A DNA stretch of 5,038 nt from CAYXOX01 sp964466745 (lineage in GTDB: Bacteria; Pseudomonadota; Alphaproteobacteria; Rhodobacterales; Rhodobacteraceae): contig CAYXOX010000183.1 in NCBI GenBank assembly GCA_964466745.1, positions 1 to 5,038 on the forward strand, given 5' to 3'. The position numbers and the translations under genes are program-made. How positions within the stretch are numbered: position 1 is the first letter of the stretch; each line of letters begins with the position of its first letter. The notes under the pieces were generated by a model. The model made no database searches and had not been told where the DNA came from. It saw only the letters and a program-made list of their open reading frames with translations. Positions 4,781 through 5,038 of the stretch are shown here, in pieces.

Positions 4781-5038
4781 TCATGCCGATGCCTCCGCCG
4801 CGGAGTCCGGCCCCGAACGATAGGACGACCCGGACTCGCCCACATACCGGGCGTTTTCCTCGCGGATACGCGCCGCGGCATCGTCGTACAGGAAGGGCAG
4901 GAAGGCATAGCGCCGGCCGCGCGTCACGCGGCTCACCTTGTGCAACAGCGAGCAGGAGAACACCACGGCGCCGCCCGGAGGGGCCTTGAAGCTGCGCGGC
5001 CCGTATTCGGGAAAGCTCACCTCGCCGCCGTCGAAATC
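4781..5038 (-). CDS. 2OG-Fe(II) dioxygenase, C-terminal part (truncated by window edge)
   Basis: Only the last 85 codons are present; the 5' end lies outside the window, so the GTG at 5020 is internal and not a start. The segment begins DFDGGEVSFPEYGP, matching the strand-turn that follows the HxD iron ligands in prolyl-4-hydroxylase-like (PKHD type) enzymes. It then shows GGAVVFSCSLLHKVSRV, with the distal iron-binding histidine (33 residues from the window edge) and, ten residues later, the arginine (RGRRY) that binds the 2-oxoglutarate carboxylate. The H-x-V-x-x-V-x-x-G-x-R pattern is clear. The tail YDDAAARIREENARYVG is also usual for this group. The enzyme would hydroxylate an amino acid, peptide or small molecule using 2-oxoglutarate and oxygen; the substrate is unknown and the HxD pair cannot be seen. 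It ends 29 bp before the ECF sigma gene on the same strand and is probably co-transcribed with it. Confidence 0.85.
   Translation of the reverse strand, partial: DFDGGEVSFPEYGPRSFKAPPGGAVVFSCSLLHKVSRVTRGRRYAFLPFLYDDAAARIREENARYVGESGSSYRSGPDSAAEASA

Noticed and set aside
4781..5020. GTG at 5020 as the start of a short complete gene
   Set aside because: The frame continues to the window edge with the conserved FDGGE segment, so the gene is truncated rather than short.

Overview
The window is GC-rich chromosomal DNA (I estimate 65-70% GC). Its codons mostly end in G or C and several genes have strong Shine-Dalgarno sites. The gene types (ECF sigma factor with a membrane anti-sigma lacking a zinc motif, CBS-pair protein, NmrA-like reductase, NQO-type flavoprotein) fit an alphaproteobacterium, perhaps Hyphomicrobiales. 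That placement is inference from gene style, because no rRNA or other marker is present. I see no tRNA, rRNA, insertion sequence, CRISPR array or phage gene.

Left part (1-1805). Two minus-strand genes lie in tandem, read right to left: an NmrA-like/atypical-SDR NAD(P)-binding protein (1511 to 870), then a two-CBS-domain protein with a C-terminal membrane helix (811 to 272). Beyond the CBS stop, the minus strand stays open to the window edge with coding-like base periodicity but no convincing start. It may be a partial or decayed gene. A gap of 294 bp (1512-1805) separates the SDR gene from a divergent plus-strand NAD(P)H quinone oxidoreductase. That gap holds a nested inverted repeat ending just before the oxidoreductase ribosome binding site.

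Middle (1806-2883). The quinone oxidoreductase (1806-2570) starts at GTG behind a near-perfect Shine-Dalgarno. It converges on the operon to its right across a 313-bp gap that holds two GC-rich hairpins and a weak small-membrane-ORF candidate.

Right part (2884-5038). Four minus-strand genes probably form one transcription unit, in order of transcription: the 3' end of a 2OG-Fe(II) dioxygenase (cut by the window edge), an ECF sigma factor, its single-pass membrane anti-sigma factor (genes overlapping by 17 bp, with its own strong ribosome binding site), and an unrecognised membrane-anchored protein. The sigma/anti-sigma pair is the clear functional unit and probably passes an envelope signal to transcription. 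The dioxygenase and the unknown membrane protein may be partners or targets, but only gene order supports this. Nothing here amounts to a clearly new system. The points most worth checking are the orphan membrane protein with a possible C-terminal frameshift, the structured leader of the oxidoreductase, and the unexplained coding-like stretch at the left edge.
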